From: Phascolarctos cinereus
Taxonomy: Eukaryota; Chordata; Mammalia; Diprotodontia; Phascolarctidae
Direction of reading: 5' to 3'
Length of the DNA stretch: 64,000 nucleotides
Assembly: GCF_002099425.1 (NCBI RefSeq)
Contig: NW_018344159.1
Location: 806,001-870,000 of the forward strand
A program made the position numbers and the translations under genes. Below are positions 1 through 9,212 of this stretch, piece by piece (within the stretch, counting starts at the first letter, position 1; every line of letters starts with the position of its first letter). The notes beneath the pieces are model-generated. The model had not been told where the DNA came from, did no database searches, and saw only the letters and a program-made list of their open reading frames with translations.

Positions 1-385
1 CTTGTTTGTGGGGCACGGGCCGTTCATCTGACCTTTGTTGTTGATCCTGCCCCCAAAACATGAGTAAGTATGTATAAATAAAGTTAAGTAAACGGACAAA
101 ATTTAAATCTAGTACAAATTTCATGGGGCCAACCAAGGAAATGTAAGGCACAGTTGTCCATGATGTGTAATTTCACAAGGGATTGGGTTGCAATCTGAAG
201 ACCTGCTGACATTGAGCTCCAGGTCAGGAGCCTATACTTTGGGAAGTATATACTTAGGGAAGAAAACAAGCTGCAGTCAGGACAAAATATTTTGCACCAA
301 CCCACCTTCATGTAAACCTTGAGCAACTAATAAACAGGATCCTCTCTCCTCCAAGCTGGTTAAAAAAAAAGAAAGAAAGAAAAAA
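1..385 (+). repeat. Unassigned segment ending in an A-rich tail (possible retrocopy)
   Basis: The segment ends in an A-rich run at about 361-385, just after an AATAAA-like stretch near 330, as a retrocopy or LINE/SINE tail would. I could not match the body to a gene or repeat family. It lies in the last intron of ROCK1. It could equally be unique intron sequence next to an A-run. Confidence 0.25.
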
Positions 386-839
386 GGACGATCAAGTTAA
401 ATATCATTAACTTAGGAACTTTTTTCTTCCCAGAACTAAAATGTTGGACCATCGAGTTATTTTGAAAACCTTTTAGCTATAAGATGCTTACTAAGAATGC
501 ATTTCCCTTAAGAAATTATAGTAGAATAATCTCTTTAACCTTTAATGTTCTGTCCCATTTGTAAACATTTATAAATACTTGTTTTGATGATTTTTAAGTA
601 ATAAACATATAGAGATGTATTTGACTTTTCAGATTTCTAATTCTGATAAACTCCTTTATCCAAAGTAGTAGGTCATTGGGTTCACTTCTGATTTGTTCTT
701 ATCAGTAGCACCATCATTCTCTCAAATTATTCATGCTCAGAAAATGTTGACTGTTTATTTACTTATCCCTATCAGCATTGTCACCAGATCCCATTAGTTC
801 TTTCTTCCAAATGCCCCTTATATTCTTCCCTTCTTCATT

Positions 840-1540
840 AGTTCTTCTACCACAACCTCTAGGTGAATTTTTCACACCTTATTGTAATAACCTGCTAACT
901 TTTCCTTCTCACTGCCTTTAGTCTTTCCTTTTTTCCTCCAGTCTAGCCACATGGCTGACTAGACTATTGTTCCTTAGGCACCATTTCTTTAATCTTTTTC
1001 TTATAAAAATACTAACACGGAACCCTATTTTCTACTACATCAAGTCTGAATTTGTCTCAGTGGTTTCAAGTCCTTCCATAATATGAACCTCATCTTCTCA
1101 AATCCTACTGCTCCCTACAACACACCCTCAGCTGTCAGCTTCCTTTTTTTTTTTTTTAACTATTCCTCAACTGTGTTGTGCCTGGGTGCATCTCCTATCT
1201 TCACATTATTTCACTTGCCTAGAACATACCCTCTCTTCTCCCCCAGTGCCTGTCCAAATCCGTTATGTCACTGCTTGCTTCAACTTTCTGCTTGAAAATT
1301 TTCCTGACTACACCAAACCTTATGGATCCCCATCCTTTGAATTTACATCAGTCACAGTTTAGTGCCTGATATTATACTATAGGCCTGATAATTTAATATT
1401 TGTTAGTCTTATCCCGTTAACAGAATTTTTATCAACTTCTTGAAGACAAGTAACAGGTCTTTTTACTTGTTTTATATCCCACCACAGTACCTAGGACAGT
1501 GCTGAGCACATTAATACATACTCACTGATTAATTCTGTGA
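840..1540 (+). repeat. L2-type LINE remnant, 3' part
   Basis: The text follows the L2 3' region: a pyrimidine-rich RT C-terminal stretch, a 'cttgaagacaagtaacagg' block (compare cttgagggcagggac) and the terminal motif agtacctaggacagtgctg near 1488-1505. Divergence is high and the edges are soft. No useful reading frame remains. It is an old intronic insertion in ROCK1. Confidence 0.6.
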
Positions 1541-2021
1541 GAGTTACCTTACATAGATTAGCATTTTTCAAAGAAATAAAATAATGTAAAAATATGCTTT
1601 ACTATAAAATTGTGACCAATAGAATTTAGGCTTTTTAATTCAAAAGGTACGTTAAAATGCTGTACTACTAGGACTGTCATTAAGAAACATTGATTAATAG
1701 TGATCCAAAAATAACTGCAATTTTAATTTAACCCTATTATAAGCATAGTACAGTTCTGCCTTGGGGGCATGTTGAGCTATGACTTTTGCTACTTGTTTTA
1801 TTTAGTGTTTATATTTAATAGGGCAGTAAGATCATTCTCACCATTTGTCACCATAGAGTAAATCTATATGATTTTAGTAGATGGTACCTGAGTTAAGTGT
1901 ATGTCTGCTAAATTATTGCTTTAATTGATTAGAAATTACTTTCCAGATATTGAAGAGATTAAAATAATGTTTAGCAATAGACTCTCTGAATGTAAACATT
2001 TATTTATTTTTTTTTTAACAG

Positions 2022-2025
2022 CTAA
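2022..2025 (+). CDS. ROCK1: ROCK1 terminal coding exon: last base of the final Ser codon plus TAA stop
   Basis: ROCK1 is a Rho-dependent Ser/Thr kinase acting on the actomyosin cytoskeleton. Its protein is known to end in ...SGKTS. After the acceptor AG at 2020-2021 the exon begins C-TAA. If the previous exon ends in AG, the junction reads AGC-TAA, that is Ser-stop, which matches the known end of the protein. Only one coding base and the stop lie here; the rest of the exon is 3'UTR. The call rests on similarity of the downstream sequence to the ROCK1 3'UTR as I remember it, not on a protein match. Orientation is + and head to tail with USP14. Confidence 0.75.
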
Positions 2026-3545
2026 CCACGTCATATTGATTTATGGAATCTTGTGGGATATCATCTGAGAGACCGGGCTTCTTTAACCAGGCAGAGCAGA
2101 CAGACTGTTCCTTCTGACACAAATATCACAGGCTTCAGGATTAAGATTGCTGTTATTCTATCCTCCTTGCTTTGGCACAAAAGCACACTGAGGGTTTTTA
2201 TTGCGGGTTTGCCTACAGGTAGATTAGATTAATTATTACTGTGTAATGCAAGTAAAAGCAAATAAAAAGCTTAGCTAGGTATATTTTTTTAAAAGGTGCT
2301 GCCTTTTTACATTTTTAAGAAAATGCCTGTCAATCATGATGGAACAGAATTTTCCTCTTGTGAATGAGAGGAAGGGAGAATTTCACTATTAAGATCAGCT
2401 CATGGAAGAAGTAAAGAAAATATCTCAAAATGAGACGAACTGAAATTTCTGTAAAGACTCAAATTTTTGTGCTTTCGCAGGACTGCAGAACTATCTTAAA
2501 AGAAGTAATATCATCACTTGAACTTCAGTGCCCTCACTGTAAAGTGTAACAGCCTTAATTTTAATGGCCCATTCTGGACCTTAATGGAGAATTAAATATT
2601 TTACATTATGCTTTTACAAAATACCGTATATGTCTCAGCAGATTTCTTGATTGAGGGGTAGGAGAAGACAAAAAAAAATTACATTTAATCTATGCATTTT
2701 TGCCAAGCCATACTGAATTATTTTAATACTAGAGGCATTAGGAACTAACTGTACAAAAGAACCAAGTTTGAAAGCATATTTTGGGGTACATCATTTCTGT
2801 AATTTTATAATGTTTTTCCTTATGGTTTTAAGTGATAAAGACATTAAGTTAACAAACATATAAGAAATGTATGCACTGTTTGAAATGTAAATTATTTTTA
2901 GAACACTTTTAATGGGTGGTGCATTGCCCTTCTAGTGCCTTAATTTGAGATAATTATTTTACTGCCATGTCTAAATGTAGAAATTTCAAAAAACAAAAAA
3001 GAAAACCATATTTCCTGACAGTTGTGTGTCAGTGGGCTTTTTATTGATAATTGGTTTAATTTAAAGTATTTTTAGAGGTTGGTTTGAATTTCATAAATTG
3101 AGTACAATCTTTGCATGAAATTACCTGCTACATTGAATGAGTTCATAAAAGTATCTGCAAAAAGTGTAGAAAGGTGCATTCATAAAAGCAAAAGCAAACT
3201 TATGTATGGCATACATCTGTGGTGTTTTCCAGGTCATATAGGAATTACCAGATAAATACTGTTAAACTCTTGTTCTGTAACAAGAGTTGATTCATGGTAT
3301 GGGCAGTATGATTTTTTTAAATTTTTTTTAACCAAATACCTCCTCAGTAATTTATAATGGCTTTGCAGTTATGTGTATCAAATAAAAAGCACTGGAAAAC
3401 TGATTCGTCTCTAGGACGATATGCATGTTTCAAGTGGTATTGAAAGCCGCACTGATGGATATGTAATAATAAACATATCTGTTATTAATATGCTAATGAC
3501 TCTGTGCTCATTTAATGAGAAATAAAAGTAATTTATGAAAGGATA
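2026..3545 (+). other. ROCK1: ROCK1 3' untranslated region
   Basis: This AT-rich non-coding stretch closely follows the human ROCK1 3'UTR as I recall it. Matching blocks include gggtttgcctacaggtagat at 2205-2224, the block around tatctcaaaatgagac at 2421-2436, ctatgcatttttgccaagcc at 2691-2710, aaacatataagaaatgtatg at 2854-2873, and ggtattgaaagccgcactga near 3437-3456. It contains no recognisable interspersed repeat, in contrast to everything downstream. AATAAA hexamers sit at 3381, 3468 and 3521. Dense conservation over more than 1 kb suggests post-transcriptional control such as microRNA or RNA-binding-protein sites, but I have not mapped any specific site. Confidence 0.85.
3521..3526 (+). 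terminator. ROCK1: Likely ROCK1 polyadenylation signal (AATAAA)
   Basis: A canonical AATAAA lies at the end of the conserved block, in the context gagaaataaaagtaattt. Similarity to the ROCK1 3'UTR fades within about 20-30 bases after it. Cleavage is expected near 3540-3550. Upstream hexamers at 3381 and 3468 could give shorter forms, and one at 3652 a slightly longer one. Confidence 0.65.
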
Positions 3546-3705
3546 CCTTTGAAATGACTGATATGATATTTTCTAAAATTGAATGTTTTCTAGAATAGGG
3601 AGCATGTTACAAAATAATTAGCGCGTATGTGTGTGTAATCTCCTCCCCTAAAATAAAGGTTCTGAAAGTAGACTCTATTAAAAAAAAAAACACACATACA
3701 CACCT

Positions 3706-3851
3706 GGGGCGGCTTGGTAGCGCAGTAGATAGAGCACCGGCCCTGAAGTCAGTAAGGCCTGAGTTCAAATCCGGCCTCAGACCAAATACTTGACACTAGC
3801 TGTGTGACCCTGGGCAAATCGCTTAACCCTAATTGCCTTAAAAAAAACCAA
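3706..3851 (+). repeat. tRNA-derived marsupial SINE (WSINE1/SINE1 type)
   Basis: The head ggggcggcttggtagcgcag is followed by a B-box-like gagttcaaatcc, a ctagctgtgtgaccctgg block and an A-rich tail. An 8-base repeat, acacacct, flanks it at 3698-3705 and 3852-3859. It has landed against an older copy of the same family (next entry). Confidence 0.85.
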
Positions 3852-3859
3852 ACACACCT

Positions 3860-3950
3860 GAGTTCAAATCTGGCCTCAGACACATGATACTCACTAGCTA
3901 TGTGACCCTGGGCAAGTCACTTAACCCTGATTGCCTTGCAAAATAAAACA
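3860..3950 (+). repeat. 3' part of a second, older SINE of the same family
   Basis: Starts at gagttcaaatctggcctcag and continues through the gtgaccctgggcaagtcact block to an A-rich tail. The missing 5' half lies where the younger SINE is inserted, so the two are nested or abutting. Confidence 0.75.
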
Positions 3951-4469
3951 AAAAAACCACACACAACAAAAATCAAGCTGCAAGCAACTGCAGCAGCCGT
4001 ACGGCAGCCTGTTTTGCATCTCTTCTGACCCTCCCCAAAAAAGCACACTAGTTTCTGCTCTAAAGCAGGTATGGGATACCATTTTAAAGAGGAAAAAAAT
4101 AAACTAGTTTTTCCTGTTTCCTTACAATCTATCAGAACAAATACTATCCAGAGACTAAGGTACAAGTCAATCTAGCACCTGCCTTGTTCTTATGTATATG
4201 AAAGTAAAAGCAATACTAAGCAGTGCTATCCTTTATGTGGTTGTACAGTGAATTGTATTAGTTTATTCATGGCAGTGATTGCTCAACAAATTATAGAACT
4301 ACTGGAGAGACTAATAGTGCAGGTAAGAATATATAGCTAAACGCTATCCCTGCATTGCCATTTGGTTTGGGCTTTAATTTTTGTTTTAACAACAAAGAAG
4401 CCATTATCCTAAATTTTATCAGAATATGTGTTATATGAATTTTGAATTATGCCAAGAAAGTGATTTAAA
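3951..4469. other. Intergenic sequence without recognised features
   Basis: AT-rich sequence between SINE debris and an L1 fragment. I see no splice-flanked coding exon, no RNA gene and no repeat that I can name. Confidence 0.5.
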
Positions 4470-5035
4470 TATCCATTTAAATATCCGAAATCTTTGATGC
4501 AGATATGTCACTGGTAGGCATGTACCCCAAAGAGATTAAAAAAAAAAACCAGAAAGTTCCCAATAGATGAAAACATTTCTACTAGCAATTTTCATAGCAG
4601 CAAAGAACTAGAAACAAAATACACATCAGTTGGAGAATATGAATGTAATAGAATATTACTGTACTATAAGAAATAACATGAAGAAGACAAAGATGGCAAG
4701 GCAAACAAATGGATGGAGTGTAAAGTATGGAAAATGAGGAAAACAATAGATACAATGAATGTAATTGGGAAAAGCAAACCAAAAAAAATGTAGTATAATA
4801 ATAATGACTGAGCTCAGCCTCAAAGAAAAGATATGACAATTCACTCCCTTTTATTTGCATAGGTGGGACACTATGATAAACTTCATATAGCGTCAGACTC
4901 AATAGATGCACTGACTGGTGTTACTAGTCTGTTTTATTCCTCTTTCTGTTTTGTTCTTTGTAAAAAGGGTTGGAAATTGAGAAGTAAAGAAAGTGTAAAA
5001 AAGTTTCAATAAAAATTTTTATATATGCTATGAAA
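4470..5035 (+). repeat. Old L1 fragment, ORF2 C-terminal end and 3'UTR
   Basis: Shows the degenerate L1 ORF2 tail: a stretch like 'taccccaaagagatt', then 'agcaaagaactagaaaca', 'cagttggagaatatg' and 'gaatattactgtactataag' (compare MEYYxxIKN). Frames are broken throughout. It ends near an A/T-rich run at about 5035. Confidence 0.65.
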
Positions 5036-5164
5036 AAAACCTGAAGACTGGTTAAGATGACAAAGTAAAATGTATTGGAGGAGTCTAGCTCACCCAATAA
5101 CACTCCATCAGTGTTCTCAAAATGCAACTGAAAAAGCAATGGTAAAACCAAAGAGAATAACAAT

Positions 5165-5388
5165 AATCTACTGACTAGAAGCACTGGGCCTAGAGACTGG
5201 AAGGCTTGAGTTCAAATCCAGCCTTAGCTGTGTGACCCTGGGCAAGTCACTTCACCTCTGTTTGCCTCAGTTTCCTCAATTGTAAAATGGGGGCAATAAT
5301 AGCATCTACCTTACAGGGTTGATCTGAGGATCAAGCACAATGCCTGGCACATAGTAGGTACTTAATAAATGCTGCTTCTCCTCTTCCT
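5165..5388 (+). repeat. CORE-SINE (MIR/Ther-type)
   Basis: tRNA-like start with gagttcaaatccagcc, then gtgtgaccctgggcaagtca, the core tttgcctcagtttcctca/aattgtaaaatggggg, and an L2-like tail ending in cacatagtaggtacttaata. Its flanks (5036-5164 and 5389-5515) resemble L1 5'-region text but are too eroded to assign firmly. Confidence 0.8.
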
Positions 5389-5516
5389 CCACTTTGATCT
5401 AATCCAGGAATACCAGAAGCCTTAGAGTATTCTGAGTGGCAAGAGCCAAGGGAGGAGGAAGCCAAAGCCAGTGGACCCTACACCCTTGCTTGTGAGGAGC
5501 AGGCAACAGAGAGACG

Positions 5517-7878
5517 CTGTTCATTCAGTCATGTCCGACTCTTCATGACCCCATGGACCGTAGCACACCAGGCTGTCCCCCACTATCTCCTGAAGTCCCT
5601 CCAAGCTCGTATTCATTGGTTCCATGACACTCTCCATCTCATCCTCTGCTGTCCCCTTCTCCTTTTGCCTTCTGTCTGTTTTGACATCAGGGTCTTTTCC
5701 AATGACTCCTGTCTTTTCGTTATGTGGCCAAAGTATTTAGCTCCAGCTTCAGTATTTGACTTTCCAAGGAGTATTCTGAATTAATTTAAGTATTGACTGA
5801 TTTGATCCACAATTCAAAAGTGTTGATTGTGTGTGCTCAGCTTTACTAATAGTTCAACTCTCTCAGCCATGCCCTACTACTGGAAAAACCAGAGCTCTGA
5901 CTATATGAACCCTCGTTGGCAAAGTTGTGTCTCTGCTGTCCAAATTTGCCATAGCTTTCCTTTCAAGAAGTCATTTAATTTTATGGCTGAAGTCACTGTC
6001 TACAGTGACCTTTAAGCCCAAGGAGATAGAATTTGACACTGCTTCTATTTATTCTCCTATTTGCCAGGGAGTAATGGGACCAGTTGCCAAGACTAGGTTT
6101 TTTGTTGGTTTTTTGTTGGTTTTGTTTTGTTTTGTTTTTAATGTTAAGCTTAAAGCCTGCTTTTACACTCTCACTCTCCTCAAGAGGTTTCTTAATTCTT
6201 CACTTTCTGCCATCAGAGTGGTATCATCTGCATTTCTGAGATTGTTGATATTTCTCTAGCTTTTGATTTGTCTAGCCTGGCTTTTCACATGATGTACTAT
6301 GCATATGGGGTAAGCTAAGTAGTACAGTGGATACAGTGCTGGGCCCAAAGTCAGGAAGACTCATCTTCCTGAATTCAAATCTGGCCTCAGATACTTATTA
6401 GCTGTGTGGCCCTGCGCAAGTCACTTCACCCTATTCTCCTGAGTTCCTTATCTGTAAAGTGAGTTGGAGAAGGAAACGGCAAACCACTCTAGTATCTTTG
6501 CCAAGAAAACCCCGAATTGGGTCATGAAGAGTCAGACACAACTGAAACAAATGAACAGCAACAGCACAATACTCTGCATATAAGTTATATAACATAGAGC
6601 CTTGTCATACTCTTTTCTTAATCTTAAACCAATCAGTTGTTCCATATTCAGTTCTAACTGTTGCTTCTTGGCTCACATACAAGTTCCTCAAGAGACAAGT
6701 AAAATGATCTGGTACTCCCATCTCAGGACTTGCCACATATTTTTGTGATCCACATAGTCAAAGGCTTTAGTGTAGTCAGTGAAGCAGAAGTGAATGTTTT
6801 TTTGAACTCCCTTGCTTTCTCCATAGTCCAGCAAATGTTAGCAATTTGTTCTGTAGTTTCTCTCTTCAAAAACCATCCTGCTCTTCTGGTAATTCTTGGT
6901 TCACATATTGCTGAAGCCTAGCTTGCAGAATCTTAAATATAATCTTGCTGGTGTTTGAAATGAGTGCAATTGTTAGGTAATTTGAACATTCCTTGGCATT
7001 GCCCTTCTTTACGATTGGGACATAAACTGATCTTTTGCAATCCAGTGACCAACCACTGTTTAGTTTCCCAAATTCGTAGGTATTTTGAATGCAATACTTT
7101 AACATTATCATCTTTTAGGATTTTAAATAGCTCAGCTAGAATTCTGTCACCTCTACTACTAGCCTTATTTCATTCTCTAGGATGTATGTCTGTAGGTCAG
7201 TAACCATAGCATCATGTTACTGGTGATGTTAAAAAAATCTTACATAGTTTTTTGTGTATTCTTGTTGCCTCTCTTAATCTATACCTTTTTTGTCTTTTAT
7301 CATGCCTATTTTTGCATAAAACCTTTCCTTGATGTCTCTAATTTTCTCAAAGAGATCTTTTGTCTTTCCCATTCAGTTGTTTTCTTCTATTTCTTTGCAT
7401 TGCTAATTTAAGAAAACCTTATCTCCTTGCCGTTCTCTGGAATTCTTGATTCAGTTAAGCCCATCATTTACCTTTTTTTTTCTTTCCTCAGCTACTTGTA
7501 CAGCCTTATCAGACAGCCATTTTGCTTTCTTGCTCTTTTTTTTTCCCTTTAGGATGTTTTTTGTTGCTGCTCCTGCACAATATTGCAAACCTCTGTCCAG
7601 AGCTCTTCTGGCACTCTATCTACCAGATCTAATCCCTTGCATCTATTCACCACATCCACTTCGTAAGGGATATTATTTAGGTTATACCTATATGGTTTGA
7701 TGGTTTTCCCTACTTTCTTCAATTTAAATATTAATTTTGCAATAAGAAACTCATGATCTAAGTGACAATCAGCTCCAGGTCTTATTTTAACTGACTATAC
7801 AGAGCTCCACCTTTGGCTGCAAAGTATATAATCAGTCTATTTCGATATTGCCATCTGGTTATGTCCAAGTGTAGAATT
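5517..7878 (-). mobile_element. BovB-like RTE LINE, 5'-truncated, minus strand
   Basis: The minus strand encodes RTE reverse transcriptase: residues KKGNAKECSNYLTIALISN and KILQARLQQYVN lie at about 6875-7020, the conserved entry to the RT domain. The + strand text at 7441-7870 reads as the reverse of the BovB region upstream of RT. The 3' end is at about 5517, where the reverse complement reads gggtcatgaagagtcggaca. The element lacks its 5' end, has a MAR1 SINE inserted at 6307-6569, and its frame is broken by several stops and shifts, so it cannot make an intact protein. BovB-type elements are known from ruminants, squamates and some other vertebrates including marsupials, with horizontal transfer proposed. 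Confidence 0.85.
6307..6569 (+). repeat. MAR1-type tRNA-RTE SINE inside the BovB-like LINE
   Basis: tRNA-like head with B box gaattcaaatctggcc, then gagttggagaaggaaacggc and a tail gggtcatgaagagtcagaca that copies the end of an RTE LINE. Near-perfect 12-base target duplications flank it: tactatgcatat at 6295-6306 and tactctgcatat at 6570-6581. It sits in the opposite orientation to its host LINE. Confidence 0.9.
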
Positions 7879-7879
7879 A

Positions 7880-8610
7880 GAGGCAGAGGTTGGTTAGTTA
7901 GAGGCAGAGTAGTCAGCCCCCAAAAGTTGCTGCACAGGGAGACAGAGCCAGGTGGCAGGGGCATGCCTGGGATGTTCTGAGAGGCCTGAAGCCAATACCA
8001 AAACCAGCACAACCCCAGCCAGCCCACTTATACACCTTCCAAAAGGTCTAGAACTAGCACTTGGGGCATCATGGTGAGGTAGACCTCAGGGAGAAGACAG
8101 TGCAGAAGGCCTGTGACCAGCACAATCTGTATCAGGCTGGGGATTGTCAGCACCACATCAGGGGACAGAGCAAAGTCTCAGTAGGGGATTGTTCGAAGAG
8201 AAGGAGACAGAAAGGCCAAGACTATGTTGGGCCACTAGGAGACTGACCTAGAAGCCAGGGCTTATTTTTAATGACCCAGTCCACAACTACAGCAGCCAGC
8301 CCACCCTATCCAAGAGAGCAGGAGAAAGCAGAGAATGGTCCTAGCATAAAGTCTCAATCTAAGAACTGAAGCTGGAAATATGAATAAGCAGGAAAAAAAA
8401 AACTCCCACCAGACAGTGAAGAAATCTTATAATGCAAGTTAAGAAGCCCAAAAGGTAAACCCAGAAGAAGAGAGTAACTCCACAACAAGTACATACAAAG
8501 CCTCAGAGGAAAAAAAACAAACAGGCATTACAAATGACTCAAAGAAGTAAAGCAAGAGATAAAATGTGAACTTCAAGCTCTTGAGAGCTCATGCCTGCTG
8601 CTGGCAGGCA
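7880..8610 (+). repeat. L1 5'UTR and ORF1 start, degraded
   Basis: GC-richer text with gacagagccaggtggcaggg and later A-rich ORF1-like text with caaagcctcagaggaaaa. Comparable text begins the ORF1 of the L1 copies at about 10.0 and 36.7 kb. Probably the 5' part of the older L1 described next. It is too eroded to give a frame. Confidence 0.5.
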
Positions 8611-9212
8611 AGGGCCAGAATTCACTTATAGTGTTATACCAAGCAAATTACCAAGGAGATGTTACTTGATAAAATTCATTTGGAAAAATGAAAGATCTAG
8701 AATAACAAGAAAAATGATGAAAAGAGATAGAGATGAAGGCAGAATAGCATTTTAAGACCTCACACTATATTACAAAGCAGCAGTCATTAAAACTATATCA
8801 TATTGAGAGAGAGACAGATCAGTGGAATATATTAGACAAGGAAGAATCAGAAACAATGGAGCCTAACAACTCAGCATTCAGTAAACCAGAAAATATATGT
8901 TACTTACATATCTCTGTATGCTAACAAAAAAAAAACTGCTGGGAAAATGAAACAATGGATAGAGGCAATTACAAAAGACAAAATAGATAACTTTGATTAT
9001 ATGAAACTGAAAAGCTTCAGCACAGGCAAAATGAATGTAAAATAAGAAGGAAAGCAATCAAATAGGGGGAAAATCTTTTTATCAAAATTTTCTGCTAAGG
9101 ATTTGATATCCAAGATATATAAACAATTAACATATATGTATATATAGATAGCCATTCTCCAATAAATAAATGGTCATAGAGTATGAATAAATAGTTATTA
9201 AAAGAAGAACTG
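8611..9212 (+). repeat. Old L1 ORF2 fragment, left part (split by younger L1)
   Basis: Translated in pieces it resembles the L1 ORF2 region after the RT: 'LIKFIWKNE', 'YYKAAVIKT', then 'DNFDYMKLKSFSTGK', which matches the WDLIKLKSFCTAKE motif of L1. It stops at the target duplication of the younger L1 and resumes at 13685. Frames are broken. Confidence 0.75.

Larger units (their letters stand above)
1..2021 (+). other. ROCK1: ROCK1 final intron (3' part)
   Basis: Everything left of the ROCK1 terminal exon is read as the 3' part of its last intron. It ends in a long T tract and a consensus acceptor (tttaacag) at 2011-2021. I searched by eye for the preceding ROCK1 exon, which should encode the tail ending in residues like NTSGKTS, and did not find it, so that exon lies left of the window. 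Apart from an L2 relic at about 840-1540, I recognise nothing in 386-840 or 1541-2010. Confidence 0.75.

Noticed and set aside
1-2010. Penultimate ROCK1 exon
   Set aside because: No stretch encodes the expected C-terminal residues ahead of a splice donor.
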